Assembly: GCF_001657475.1 (NCBI RefSeq)
Contig: NZ_LXEY01000115.1
Coordinates: forward strand, 1-53,471
Length of the DNA: 53,471 nucleotides
Source: Enteractinococcus helveticum
GTDB lineage: Bacteria > Actinomycetota > Actinomycetes > Actinomycetales > Micrococcaceae
Direction: 5' to 3'
Shown: in pieces, positions 18,556-26,443 of the stretch
How positions within the stretch are numbered: position 1 is the first letter of the stretch
How the letters are laid out: each line of letters starts with the position of its first letter
Notes under the pieces: generated by a model
Database searches by the model: none
What the model was told of the DNA's origin: nothing
The model's input: only the letters and a program-made list of their open reading frames with translations
Made by a program: the position numbers and the translations under genes

Positions 18556-18700
18556 TTCTCGTCCACGGTACTCCTCTATTGACAGTTGATATCGGCGGTG
18601 ACATCGCACGTCGCTTGGCCTGAACGGCTTACAGTGTCCTACCTAGTTGTTTCAATGAGTCATGACCATGATGATTCAGACAACAGAAGGTGGGTTTTCG

Positions 18701-19048
18701 ATGAGCAACCACCCGTCATTGACCAAAAACCTCAGAGCGACCCCTCGGGGCGTTCTTGTCATCCGCTTGTTCTTAGCGTGCGTGGCGTTGGCCGTGTTCG
18801 CAATGCTGTTGGCAACCGTGTGGTTTCAGCAGCCTATTGCTCCGGCTATTGCCGCTGATGAGCAATCTTCCGGGGTATATCAGATGATCGTGGTGCAACC
18901 TGGGGACACGCTGTGGGAAATTTCGTCTCGCTTGGCACAAAACAATGATCGTGCCGCCGTTTTGGAACAAATCATGACGTATAACGATCTAGAAACATCT
19001 GACTTGAAAATTGGTCAGAGGCTTTTTGTTCCCGTTGAACAGGACTAG
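18701..19048 (+). CDS. Membrane-anchored LysM domain protein
   Basis: Short protein (115 aa from the ATG at 18701) with one membrane segment (about residues 18-42) and an external LysM domain (about 60-112: VVQPGDTLWEISSRLAQ, LKIGQRLFVPVE) that binds peptidoglycan. This layout matches the YneA/Rv2719c type of protein, which is commonly next to lexA and slows division during DNA damage. Here no lexA is adjacent and no LexA-type palindrome was seen upstream, so SOS control is not supported. AAGGTGG lies about eight bases upstream of the chosen start; an in-frame ATG at 18662 is possible. A TTGACA at 18579-18584 may be a -35, but no good -10 goes with it. Confidence 0.82.
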   Translation: MSNHPSLTKNLRATPRGVLVIRLFLACVALAVFAMLLATVWFQQPIAPAIAADEQSSGVYQMIVVQPGDTLWEISSRLAQNNDRAAVLEQIMTYNDLETSDLKIGQRLFVPVEQD

Positions 19049-19096
19049 CGATCAGCCCGTGGCGTCACTCTCAGTTTTGTGAGTTCGACCCAGGCT

Positions 19097-20224
19097 ATGC
19101 TTATTGCCGTGACTAATCAGCAAGAACAGGCCAGTACCACTGCATTGGAAGCATTACCGCTTCGCGACAATTTGCGCGGACAGTCGCCATATGGTGCCCC
19201 GCAGCTGGAGGTCCAGCATCTCCTCAACACCAATGAGAACACGCATCCGGTACCACAAGTTGTCGTGGATGCCATTGGTGCTGCAGTGCTTGACGCTGCG
19301 GCTTCGCTGAACCGTTATCCTGATCGTGAATTCACAGAGCTACGTCAACGCCTGGCAAGCTATCTTGGCCATGGGCTTACCGAAGATAATATTTGGGCTG
19401 CGAATGGGTCCAATGAAGTGTTACAGCAAATTCTGCAGGCATTTGGCGGACCTGATCGTAAAATCTTGAGCTTTCCGCCGACCTATTCGATGTACCCGCT
19501 GCTCGCATCCGGTACGAACACTGAATACATCGCTGGAATCCGAGCGGACGACTTTACCCTCAGCCCAGAATCTGCTGCCCAACAGGTCAAAGACACACAA
19601 CCAAATATTGTGTTCTTGTGCTCGCCCAATAACCCCACCGGCACGGCACTAGGACTCGACGTCGTGGAAGCGGTCTATGAGGCCAGTCAAGAGTTCAACA
19701 CCATAGTGGTTGTCGATGAAGCCTATGAAGAATTTTCCCTCGACACTACTAAATCTGCCCTGACTCTCCTTGACGGGCGAGAGCGGTTAATTATTTCACG
19801 CACGATGTCTAAAGCTTTTGCTTTGGCCGGCGCCAGAGTTGGCTACTTGGCTACATCGCCACAGGTCACTGACGCTCTCCGGCTTGTCAGATTGCCTTAT
19901 CACTTGTCAGCCATCACCCAGGCAGCAGCAAATGCTGCCCTCCAACACGTTGATGTTCTCTTAGCGACAGTCGACGAGATTAAGGCTCAACGGAACCGAA
20001 TCGTCGATGAACTCCGACAGATGGGTCTGAAACCTGCAGTGTCAGATTCCAACTTTGTATTTTTCGGCTGGTTCGAAGACGCTCACGCAATCTGGCAGGG
20101 ACTGCTGGATCGCGGTGTGCTCATTCGAGATGTGGGCATCCCACATCACCTGCGAGTGACCGCCGGCACCGAGGAAGAAACTACGGCGTTTCTTGTTGCG
20201 CTGCGGGAAGTAATTGGTGCCTAA
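19097..20224 (+). CDS. hisC: Histidinol-phosphate aminotransferase
   Basis: PLP enzyme converting imidazole-acetol phosphate and glutamate to histidinol phosphate. Core motifs: LPLRDNLRGQSPYGAPQLEV (conserved N-terminus), NENTHPVP, SLNRYPDREFTELRQRL, AANGSNEVLQQILQAFGG, CSPNNPTGTALGL, VVDEAYEEF, and the PLP lysine in SRTMSKAFALAGARVGY. Length is about 375 aa. The start is uncertain: GTG 19079, ATG 19097 and GTG 19109 are all in frame and none has a ribosome site. TATGCT at 19096-19101 would place a leaderless start at 19109. It opens the his run hisC-hisB-hisH-priA; hisD is not upstream. Confidence 0.93.
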   Translation: MLIAVTNQQEQASTTALEALPLRDNLRGQSPYGAPQLEVQHLLNTNENTHPVPQVVVDAIGAAVLDAAASLNRYPDREFTELRQRLASYLGHGLTEDNIWAANGSNEVLQQILQAFGGPDRKILSFPPTYSMYPLLASGTNTEYIAGIRADDFTLSPESAAQQVKDTQPNIVFLCSPNNPTGTALGLDVVEAVYEASQEFNTIVVVDEAYEEFSLDTTKSALTLLDGRERLIISRTMSKAFALAGARVGYLATSPQVTDALRLVRLPYHLSAITQAAANAALQHVDVLLATVDEIKAQRNRIVDELRQMGLKPAVSDSNFVFFGWFEDAHAIWQGLLDRGVLIRDVGIPHHLRVTAGTEEETTAFLVALREVIGA

Positions 20225-20304
20225 AATAGTTTGTCAGACCTGGTGACGATTACACTTAAGAATCGCACCGAATTAATTGTCGAATAAGGAGTTTCCTGAC
20301 CTCA

Positions 20305-20922
20305 ATGGCAGCTGAACTGATCTCCGGTCGTAAAGCATCGATGAAACGCACAACATCCGAGTCCGATGTTTACGTTGAACTCGACCTTGATGGCACGGGG
20401 ACATCAAAGATCTCCACCGGTGTACCGTTTTACGATCATATGCTCGATGCGCTTAGCCGCCACTCGCTCATGGACCTAACGGTGCAAGCTACTGGCGACA
20501 CGCATATCGATGTCCATCACACCGTAGAAGATGTGGCGATTACTCTCGGAGAAGTTTTCAAAGTAGCCCTGGGCGACAAACGAGGTATCCGCCGCTATGG
20601 CGAAGCCACGATCCCGATGGATGAAGCCCTTGCCAGAGCCACTGTGGATCTTTCAGGACGCCCCTACTTCGTGCACGAAGGCGAATCAGAAGCCCAGGTG
20701 TATCACCTGATTGGGGGACACTTCACGGGTGCGATGACACGCCATGTGTTTGAATCATTCACATTCCACGCCGCCATTAACGTACACATCGATTTGCTGC
20801 GCGGACGGGATCCACACCATATCGTCGAAGTGCAATTCAAGGCATTAGCTCGGGCTTTACGTCAGGCAATCGAGGATGATCCACGCGTTGAGGGCATCCC
20901 ATCCACTAAGGGTGCTCTGTAG
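20305..20922 (+). CDS. hisB: Imidazoleglycerol-phosphate dehydratase
   Basis: Removes water from imidazole glycerol phosphate, step 6 of histidine synthesis. The monofunctional form (205 aa) has the metal-binding His-rich motifs [47 protein letters not shown] and [20 protein letters not shown] (this last as [18 protein letters not shown]). The ATG at 20305 is preceded by AAGGAG about twelve bases away. Its stop shares one base with the GTG of hisH (TAGTG), so the two are translationally linked. The 80-base gap after hisC holds no clear terminator. Confidence 0.96.
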   Translation: MAAELISGRKASMKRTTSESDVYVELDLDGTGTSKISTGVPFYDHMLDALSRHSLMDLTVQATGDTHIDVHHTVEDVAITLGEVFKVALGDKRGIRRYGEATIPMDEALARATVDLSGRPYFVHEGESEAQVYHLIGGHFTGAMTRHVFESFTFHAAINVHIDLLRGRDPHHIVEVQFKALARALRQAIEDDPRVEGIPSTKGAL

Positions 20923-21560
20923 TGTCGCAGACCAAACCAACCATTGCCGTGGCAGATTATGGCATTGGCAATCTGGGATCTTTAGTGAACGCTCTGGAAC
21001 ATCTGGGTGCTGACGTCGTTGTGACCTCTGAAGGTCAACCGCTGCTTGCCGCCGATGGAATGATCCTGCCTGGCAACGGAGCATTCGGTGCCTCCAAGAA
21101 AGCCATGGAACAACTCAGCATTCCCCGCTGGGTGGGACAACGCGTGGCTGGTGGACGCCCCGTGCTCGGCATTTGTGTCGGGCACCAGTACCTATTTGAT
21201 GCTTCCGAAGAATTCGGCAAGCATGAGGGCATGGGGGAATGGCCAGGCACAGTGAAAAAACTGCCAACCGAGGCAGTGCCACATATCGGCTGGAGTGAAG
21301 TCCGTCCTGCTGCCGACACCGTACTGTTAGCTGGTCTCGCCGACGAACGCTACTACTTCTCACATTCATATGCCGTTCTTGAATGGGAATTCGATCAGAG
21401 CATCGAATCCATGGTGCCACCGCAAGTATCGTGGGGTTACCATGACGGCGATTTTATTGCGGCGGTGGAAAATGGGCCGCTTGTCGGTGTCCAATTCCAT
21501 CCTGAGTTATCAGGTCGCGCTGGCCTGACCGTTTTAGAGAATTGGATGGGTAGTTTCTGA
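20922..21560 (+). CDS. hisH: Imidazole glycerol phosphate synthase, glutamine amidotransferase subunit
   Basis: Class I glutamine amidotransferase supplying ammonia to HisF. The nucleophile is Cys85 in GICVGHQYLFD, and the His-Glu pair is in VGVQFHPELSG near the C-terminus. DYGIGNLGSLVNALEHLG is the conserved start. It is 212 aa with a GTG start overlapping the hisB stop by one base. hisF is not in this window. Its TGA overlaps the ATG of the next, 54-codon reading frame. Confidence 0.96.
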   Translation: MSQTKPTIAVADYGIGNLGSLVNALEHLGADVVVTSEGQPLLAADGMILPGNGAFGASKKAMEQLSIPRWVGQRVAGGRPVLGICVGHQYLFDASEEFGKHEGMGEWPGTVKKLPTEAVPHIGWSEVRPAADTVLLAGLADERYYFSHSYAVLEWEFDQSIESMVPPQVSWGYHDGDFIAAVENGPLVGVQFHPELSGRAGLTVLENWMGSF

Positions 21561-21724
21561 TGCCATGGTGGTCCACATTATTACTGGCACTGGGCGGCAT
21601 CCTCATCGGTGGCGCCTGGTCCCTTCATCGTCAAAAGGCGCCAATATGGGTCCGTGTTTCTTTCATCATCCTCGGCGCTTTAGCCATTCTCGCAGCATTC
21701 CTCACCATCCCTTGGGCTAACTAA
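21560..21724 (+). CDS. Small two-helix membrane protein within the his operon
   Basis: A 54-aa frame starting at the ATG that overlaps the hisH stop (TGATG) and ending 13 bases before priA. It begins [20 protein letters not shown], has a short basic loop ([10 protein letters not shown]) and a second hydrophobic segment ([19 protein letters not shown]), so it looks like a helical hairpin in the membrane. No known domain is recognised. From memory, similar small membrane proteins lie between hisH and priA in other Micrococcaceae; that should be checked. The overlap with hisH and exact fit to the gap argue that it is real. Function unknown. Confidence 0.7.
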   Translation: MPWWSTLLLALGGILIGGAWSLHRQKAPIWVRVSFIILGALAILAAFLTIPWAN

Positions 21725-21737
21725 TTTTGGAGAATCT

Positions 21738-22484
21738 ATGACCACCCCACTACAACTTCTACCGGCCGTTGATGTTCAGGATGGCCAAGCCGTGCGCCTG
21801 GTGCAAGGGGAATATGGCACCGCCACAAACTACGGTGATCCCTTTGACGCAGCCCTTGGTTGGCAGGAAGCTGGCGCTGAATGGCTCCACTTGGTGGACC
21901 TTGACGCGGCCTTCGGCCACGGCAACAACCGTGAAATCATTCGTCGGATTACCGGCGAGCTGGGCATCAAAATCGAACTCTCAGGCGGCTTGCGCGACGA
22001 TGCTTCATTAGAAGAAGCATTAGCAATGGGCGCTACCCGAGTGAATCTGGGGACCGCCGCACTAGAAAATCCAGAATGGACAGCAAAAGTCATCGATCAA
22101 TTCGGTGACAAAATCGCCGTCGGACTTGACGTTCGTGGTGAGAAATTAGCCACTCGTGGTTGGGTCGAAGAAGGTGGCAACCTGTGGGATGTCCTCGACC
22201 AGCTTGAGGCAGCAGGCTGTGCTCGGTATGTGGTCACTGACATTACGAAAGATGGCACCCTGACCGGACCGAATACTCAGCTGCTGGGGCAGATTGCTCA
22301 GAAAACTGGCAAACCAGTCATCGCCTCAGGTGGCATTTCTGTCCTCAAGGATATTGAAGAGCTCACGCAGATGGTTGACCAAGGAATTGAAGGTGCGATC
22401 ATCGGTAAAGCCCTGTATGCTGGCCAATTCACGCTACAGCAAGCGCTACAAGTTGCTAGCGGCTCAGCAGTGCAAGACGTATAA
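21738..22484 (+). CDS. priA: Phosphoribosyl isomerase PriA (dual HisA/TrpF)
   Basis: Beta/alpha-barrel isomerase acting on ProFAR in histidine synthesis and, in actinobacteria, also on PRA in tryptophan synthesis. The acid pair is Asp12 ([15 protein letters not shown]) and an Asp at about residue 168 ([15 protein letters not shown]). The phosphate loops [12 protein letters not shown] and GAIIGKALY are intact. It is 248 aa with GGAGAATCT just before the ATG. HisA alone is the alternative; the actinobacterial context favours the dual enzyme, but no trpF search could be done here. Confidence 0.93.
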   Translation: MTTPLQLLPAVDVQDGQAVRLVQGEYGTATNYGDPFDAALGWQEAGAEWLHLVDLDAAFGHGNNREIIRRITGELGIKIELSGGLRDDASLEEALAMGATRVNLGTAALENPEWTAKVIDQFGDKIAVGLDVRGEKLATRGWVEEGGNLWDVLDQLEAAGCARYVVTDITKDGTLTGPNTQLLGQIAQKTGKPVIASGGISVLKDIEELTQMVDQGIEGAIIGKALYAGQFTLQQALQVASGSAVQDV

Positions 22485-22492
22485 AGGGATCC

Positions 22493-23416
22493 ATGGTAGA
22501 TAAACCTCAACTCCCCGGGCACATTCAGGCTGCAATCGATCGGAATTTAGCACGCCAGAACCGTGATGCGTTTGGACGTCCAGCAGACTCGGCCGGAACC
22601 ACGTGGGCTGGTCGGGATCTCTCCGGGGCGGGAATCGAAGGTTCAGCAAACCCGCTGCATGCATTCGATACCGATGATGGACTTGAGGATGAGGCCTGGA
22701 CAAAAGTCAGCCAAGACCTTCTTGACGGAAACGCCGACGAAAAGGACGTCTTTAACGTCCTCCAAAATATCCGCGTATTCGCTGCAGTCGTCCCAACCGT
22801 GGCGGAGACGACCCATGAAACGCGGGTGGATCAACATGGTAAAGAATTTACTGTGGAATCCGACAAAGAAGCAGATGTTGCGCTGGTCTCACTGAAGGCC
22901 GCTGATGGTCGCGGTGCGCTTCCGGTTTTCACCTCAATCCCAAAACTTACCGCCTGGCACAAAAATGCCCGTCCGGTAGCTGTTTGGATGCCACGGGCAT
23001 GTTTGAGTGCTGTGGATGAAGGCAATGAGCTGGTTGTCATAGATCCCGGAGCACACTTGACGTATGTTGTGCGGCGACCAGAAGTGTATGCACTAGCACA
23101 ACAAAGGACCTGGACACCTTCCTACGAAGATGTTGAGATTGCGCAAGCTTTGTCTGAACTGACTGATCTCGTCCCTGGGCTCGGCCAGCTAGCGATGGCT
23201 CCGGGGCGTGGTGTTGGAACACAAACTGAGAACGGTAACGTAATTGCCGGCGGGGGAGCCGGCCCAGAGCTGGCGTTAGTTGCGACCCCAGCAGATCCCT
23301 CAGACAGTGTAGGCAGCAAGCTGATGCTGTCCACGCTGCAATCGTTGATTGCCGATGTTCCGATACTTGCGGAACGTGCCGATACTGTGGAGATTGTACT
23401 CGGCAGTTCGCGCTAA
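22493..23416 (+). CDS. SseB family protein
   Basis: Cytoplasmic protein of 307 aa. AGRDLSGAGIEGSANPLHAF precedes an SseB-like alpha/beta domain (about residues 70-190: VFAAVVPTVAET, DVALVSLKAADGRGALPVFTS, ARPVAVWMPRACLSAVDEG, VVIDPG) and a second, shorter alpha/beta region to the C-terminus. Proteins of this type sit directly after priA in many actinobacteria; their biochemical role is unknown. The ATG at 22493 follows priA by eight bases, so it belongs to the his transcript. It converges with marR, the stops being only three bases apart. Confidence 0.8.
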   Translation: MVDKPQLPGHIQAAIDRNLARQNRDAFGRPADSAGTTWAGRDLSGAGIEGSANPLHAFDTDDGLEDEAWTKVSQDLLDGNADEKDVFNVLQNIRVFAAVVPTVAETTHETRVDQHGKEFTVESDKEADVALVSLKAADGRGALPVFTSIPKLTAWHKNARPVAVWMPRACLSAVDEGNELVVIDPGAHLTYVVRRPEVYALAQQRTWTPSYEDVEIAQALSELTDLVPGLGQLAMAPGRGVGTQTENGNVIAGGGAGPELALVATPADPSDSVGSKLMLSTLQSLIADVPILAERADTVEIVLGSSR

Positions 23417-23419
23417 GTC

Positions 23420-23905
23420 TTAGTCTTCAGGTATTTCGTTCAGTTGAGCGGAGACCTTGGCGAACGTACGGTAAATCGTGGCGAGTTCGTCTTCGGAAAC
23501 TACATCGGTAAACAGTGCTTTGACACCTTTTGCATGGATGACCGATGCTTTGCGGAACATCGTGCGCCCTTCGGCTGTCAGTTCTGCTTGCCATGCCCGT
23601 CCATCGTCAGCACACTTGACTCGTTTTACGAGCCCACGATCAGACAGTACTTTGACTTGGTAGGTCAATCGCGATGGAGAAAAAACAATGGCATCCGCCA
23701 GTTGTCCCATGCGCATGTGACCCTCGGGCGCCTCAGAGAGGAGCAATAGCATGTTGTACTCACTTAACGTGAGACCAACTTGTTGCTTGAGTCGTTTCTC
23801 TAGACGGTCCAACAGTCGAGCGGTCGTTTCGAAATACATTCGAAACGCCGGCCCCAGGGGCTGCTGAAGCTCATGCTTCGTGAGGTCCGTTAAGGAGCTG
23901 GTCAA
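23420..23905 (-). CDS. MarR family transcriptional regulator
   Basis: Winged-helix dimer of 161 aa: LSEYNMLLLLSEAPEGHMRMGQLADAIVFSPSRLTYQVKVLSDRGLVKRVK, seen as MGQLADAIVFSPSRLTYQVK (recognition helix) and GLVKRVKCADDGRAWQAELT (wing). The start is TTG at 23905, six bases after GAGGTGATT, an unusually long match to the anti-Shine-Dalgarno sequence; no ATG fits. It overlaps the FMN reductase gene by 35 bases and is the last gene of a three-gene operon. By position it should control that operon, whose promoter is overlapped by a 30-base palindrome. Ligand unknown; no conserved redox cysteine pair stands out. Confidence 0.9.
   Translation of the reverse strand: MTSSLTDLTKHELQQPLGPAFRMYFETTARLLDRLEKRLKQQVGLTLSEYNMLLLLSEAPEGHMRMGQLADAIVFSPSRLTYQVKVLSDRGLVKRVKCADDGRAWQAELTAEGRTMFRKASVIHAKGVKALFTDVVSEDELATIYRTFAKVSAQLNEIPED
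23825..23847. promoter_or_regulatory. Perfect inverted repeat inside marR, related to the operon operator
   Basis: CGTTTCGAA (23825-23833), five bases, then TTCGAAACG (23839-23847). On the minus strand it includes AATGTATTTC, a 10-mer also found in both arms' reading of the palindrome at 25843-25872 in front of the operon. It may be a second binding site for the MarR protein within its own gene. Confidence 0.4.
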
Positions 23906-24572
23906 AGGGAATCACCTCTAGTTCTTTAGGCTGGGATGGTGCGCGCCGCGGACGCGGATCAAGACGCGCTACCACGTCAGCGAAATCTTTACCGGCGTGA
24001 GCGATACGCCTACTTAAATATGCTGCGTGGGACTCGGGATCTCGTGCATTTTCAGTGCCTTCCGCCGATCCCCAATCCTCGGTTGCAGCATATACGCCGG
24101 TTGGCATAACGCGCATGCGCAGATAGGAAAACAAGGGACGCATCGCATTATCGATCACCAATGAATGCCGCGGACTACCGCCAGTTGATCCTAACTGGAT
24201 CGGTACACCGGTCAATGCATCGTTCTCAACGAGGTCCCAAAAGGATTTAAACAGACCTGAGTATGACGCTTTGAACACCGGAGAGACCGCAATAATCCCA
24301 TCGGCCTGTTCAACTTCATTGATCATTTCCGCTAACTGTTCAGAACGACTGAACGTTACCATGGAATCGGCAATATCTGTTGCAACAGTGCGCAATTCGA
24401 AGTGATGTAGTTCGGGGCGGTAGCCGCGCTCTGATAGCGCGTCAGCTGTTGCTTGGCCTAGTTGTTTGGCCAACAACGAGGTCGAACTTGGATCACTGAG
24501 TCCGGCTGCGACAATCGCAATGTGCCGTGTATCTGGCGTAAATGGATCTGTCGATTCGAATGCTGTCTTCAT
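23871..24572 (-). CDS. FMN reductase, CE1759 family, partner of a luciferase-like monooxygenase
   Basis: Flavodoxin-fold NAD(P)H:FMN oxidoreductase of 233 aa. IAIVAAGLSDPSSTSLLAKQLG is the phosphate-binding start (SDPSSTSLLA), ADGIIAVSPVFKASYSGLFK the conserved flavin loop and LGSTGGSPRHSLV the second loop. Family knowledge: CE1759-type reductases occur next to CE1758-type luciferase-like monooxygenases and supply reduced FMN to them. The gene follows the monooxygenase by 45 bases and overlaps marR by 35, so all three are one operon. The Arg/Pro-rich stretch DPRPRRAPSQPK near the C-terminus looks like a linker. Confidence 0.87.
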   Translation of the reverse strand: MKTAFESTDPFTPDTRHIAIVAAGLSDPSSTSLLAKQLGQATADALSERGYRPELHHFELRTVATDIADSMVTFSRSEQLAEMINEVEQADGIIAVSPVFKASYSGLFKSFWDLVENDALTGVPIQLGSTGGSPRHSLVIDNAMRPLFSYLRMRVMPTGVYAATEDWGSAEGTENARDPESHAAYLSRRIAHAGKDFADVVARLDPRPRRAPSQPKELEVIPFDQLLNGPHEA

Positions 24573-24617
24573 GGTCTGCTCATACTTCCCGGTAAAACAT
24601 CATACTCGGTCATGGGT

Positions 24618-25781
24618 TTATTCTTTCGACGCTTCGTCTTGCGCCTTCTGACGGTCAAGGAAAGCTTGCGAACCTTCTCCGCCACCGGCAATCGGAGCGT
24701 TGCCTGCAGCCTTGCGTGCCTTCAGGAATTCGTGAGTCGGTGCTTCTGGGACATCTTCCAAGCGACCCTTGGCAAATTCCTTGCGCAGAGCCGGCAGCAC
24801 TTTTTCACCGAAAAGATCGATTTGTTCTAATACAGTCTTGGTTGGCAGGCCGGCGTGATCAATCAGGAACATTTGGCGCTGGTAATCTCCGACCCAATCA
24901 CGGAATTCTAGGGTCCGTTCAATGACCTGTTCCGGTGACCCAACGGTGAGCGGAGTCATCTTTGTGAAGTCTTCCATCGAAGGGCCGTGTCCGTAGACGG
25001 GGGCATTATCGAAGTAAGGGCGGAACTCATTCCATGCATCCTGGGATTTTTCACGCATAAACGCTTGGCCGCCTAGTGCGACATATGCTTGGTGAGCTTT
25101 GCCGTGCCCGTAGTATTCGTACCGCTGACGGTAGAGCTGGACCATTTGGATGATGTGTTCTTTGTTCCAGAAGATGTTGTTGTGGAAGAATCCGTCACCG
25201 TAGTAAGCTGCTTGTTCTGCTATCTCTGGTGAACGAATCGAACCGTGCCATACAAACGGCGGCACGTCATCCAGTGGTCGTGGAGTCGCGGTGAACTGTT
25301 GTAGTGGTGTGCGGAATCGACCTTCCCAGTCCACTTCGGTTTCACGCCAGAGGCGATACAACAGGTTGTAGTTTTCTACGGCCAACGGGATACCTTGGCG
25401 AATATCTTTGCCAAACCATGGGTAGACCGGTCCGGTGTTGCCCCGACCCATCGCGAGGTCCATGCGTCCGTCGGCTAGATGCTGGAGATAGGCATAATCC
25501 TCCGCCAGGCGAACCGGATCCATGGTAGTGATCAGAGTCGTTGCGGTGGACAAGATCAGTTTTTCGGTTGCTGCAGCCAAATACGCCAACAAGACAGGCG
25601 GGTTGCCCGGTGCTACGAATGGCGGGTTGTGGTGTTGCCCGGTAGCAAACACTTCGAAGCCCGCCTGTTCCGCGTGTTTGGCGATTTTAACCGTGTCTTT
25701 AATGCGCTGCTGTTCTGACGGGGTTTGGCCGGTGTGGGGGTCTGGGGTGACGTCCCCAATGGTGAATATGCCAAATTGCAT
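24618..25781 (-). CDS. FMN-dependent luciferase-like monooxygenase, CE1758 family
   Basis: Bacterial luciferase-fold (TIM barrel) oxygenase of 387 aa. MQFGIFTIGDVTPDPHTGQ is the start; FEVFATGQHHNPPFV, LSTATTLITTMDPVRLAEDYA, GRMDLAMGRGNTGPVYPWFG and PPFVWHGSIRSPEIAEQAAYY follow the LLM pattern. It would use reduced FMN and oxygen on an unknown organic substrate. The ATG at 25781 has GAGAGG (25791-25796) upstream; an in-frame ATG at 25802 lies before that site and is rejected. It is the first gene of the operon, 40 bases after the predicted transcription start at about 25821. The C-terminal 40 residues are polar and Ala/Gly-rich. Confidence 0.9.
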   Translation of the reverse strand: MQFGIFTIGDVTPDPHTGQTPSEQQRIKDTVKIAKHAEQAGFEVFATGQHHNPPFVAPGNPPVLLAYLAAATEKLILSTATTLITTMDPVRLAEDYAYLQHLADGRMDLAMGRGNTGPVYPWFGKDIRQGIPLAVENYNLLYRLWRETEVDWEGRFRTPLQQFTATPRPLDDVPPFVWHGSIRSPEIAEQAAYYGDGFFHNNIFWNKEHIIQMVQLYRQRYEYYGHGKAHQAYVALGGQAFMREKSQDAWNEFRPYFDNAPVYGHGPSMEDFTKMTPLTVGSPEQVIERTLEFRDWVGDYQRQMFLIDHAGLPTKTVLEQIDLFGEKVLPALRKEFAKGRLEDVPEAPTHEFLKARKAAGNAPIAGGGEGSQAFLDRQKAQDEASKE

Positions 25782-25819
25782 GGTTTCTAGCCTCTCGTAC
25801 ATTATGCTTCAAAACTGAA

Positions 25820-25842
25820 CTAAGGCGAGTCTAACGCCTTAG
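25820..25842. repeat. Inverted repeat around the -10 of the monooxygenase operon
   Basis: CTAAGGCG (25820-25827), seven bases, CGCCTTAG (25835-25842). The loop holds the predicted -10 hexamer. It abuts the large palindrome at 25843 without a gap, so the promoter is covered by two adjacent dyads. It may be a second operator. Confidence 0.5.
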
Positions 25843-25856
25843 GCAATGTATTTCAA
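25828..25856 (-). promoter_or_regulatory. Promoter of the monooxygenase-reductase-marR operon
   Basis: On the minus strand, -35 TTGAAA (25856-25851), a 17-base spacer and -10 TAGACT (25833-25828) give a good primary-sigma promoter. RNA would start near 25821, 40 bases before the ATG. The -35 lies inside the palindrome 25843-25872, so a bound repressor would block polymerase. Confidence 0.65.
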
Positions 25857-25872
25857 ATCTGAAATACATTGC
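25843..25872. promoter_or_regulatory. 30-base perfect palindrome, probable MarR operator
   Basis: GCAATGTATTTCA (25843-25855), AATC, TGAAATACATTGC (25860-25872): 13-base arms without mismatch. The size and the TTTCA/TGAAA core suit a MarR dimer site, and it overlaps the -35 of the operon that ends in marR. It could also act on the divergent NUDIX gene, whose start is about 80 bases away. Confidence 0.65.
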
Positions 25873-25952
25873 GGTGGTGTAGTAAGTGACCAGATGTTCC
25901 CGTGAACCGCTGTGGGAGGTCGACCAAGGTTTGCGCAACACTAGCGGCTAAG

Positions 25953-26411
25953 ATGATTATCATGCAACACACCATTTCGAAACCCGTGGTCGTTGGTGCC
26001 GCCATTCTCAATGAGGTGGTCCGGCCGACATACATGCTCGCAGCTCGACGCAAGGCGCCAAAATCCTTGGCAGGATACTGGGAATTTCCGGGAGGCAAAG
26101 TAGAGCCAGACGAGACGCCGACCGATGCGCTGCTTCGGGAAATTCGAGAAGAACTCGGGGTCGAGATTGAAATCCTAGATCATATTGCCGCGCCCAGCGA
26201 AGCTGGCTGGCAACTCGACAATGGGATGAATATGCATGTTTTCACAGCCGTCGTCCGTTCAGGAACACCAGAACCACTCATCGAACACGACCGTTTAGAA
26301 TGGGCAGCACTGAATGCCTCGGAACTCCATGACCTGGAATGGATCCCAGCGGACCGTCCGATCATAGATGCGATCTTGGCTCAACTGGGTGATCCGAAAG
26401 CAACTGCTTAA
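25953..26411 (+). CDS. MutT-like NUDIX hydrolase
   Basis: (Deoxy)nucleoside triphosphate pyrophosphohydrolase, probably clearing oxidised nucleotides such as 8-oxo-dGTP. The complete NUDIX box G-x5-E-x7-REUxEExGU is GGKVEPDETPTDALLREIREELGV, seen as GKVEPDETPTDALL followed by REIREELGV. KSLAGYWEFPGGK is the typical lead-in. It is 152 aa from the ATG at 25953; ATG 25962 is equally possible and the frame reaches back to 25902. No ribosome site is clear, so leaderless translation is possible. It diverges from the monooxygenase operon and could share its control region. Confidence 0.88.
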   Translation: MIIMQHTISKPVVVGAAILNEVVRPTYMLAARRKAPKSLAGYWEFPGGKVEPDETPTDALLREIREELGVEIEILDHIAAPSEAGWQLDNGMNMHVFTAVVRSGTPEPLIEHDRLEWAALNASELHDLEWIPADRPIIDAILAQLGDPKATA

Positions 26412-26443
26412 ACCATGCCGGTGCGCTTTTTGGGCGTTGCAGA

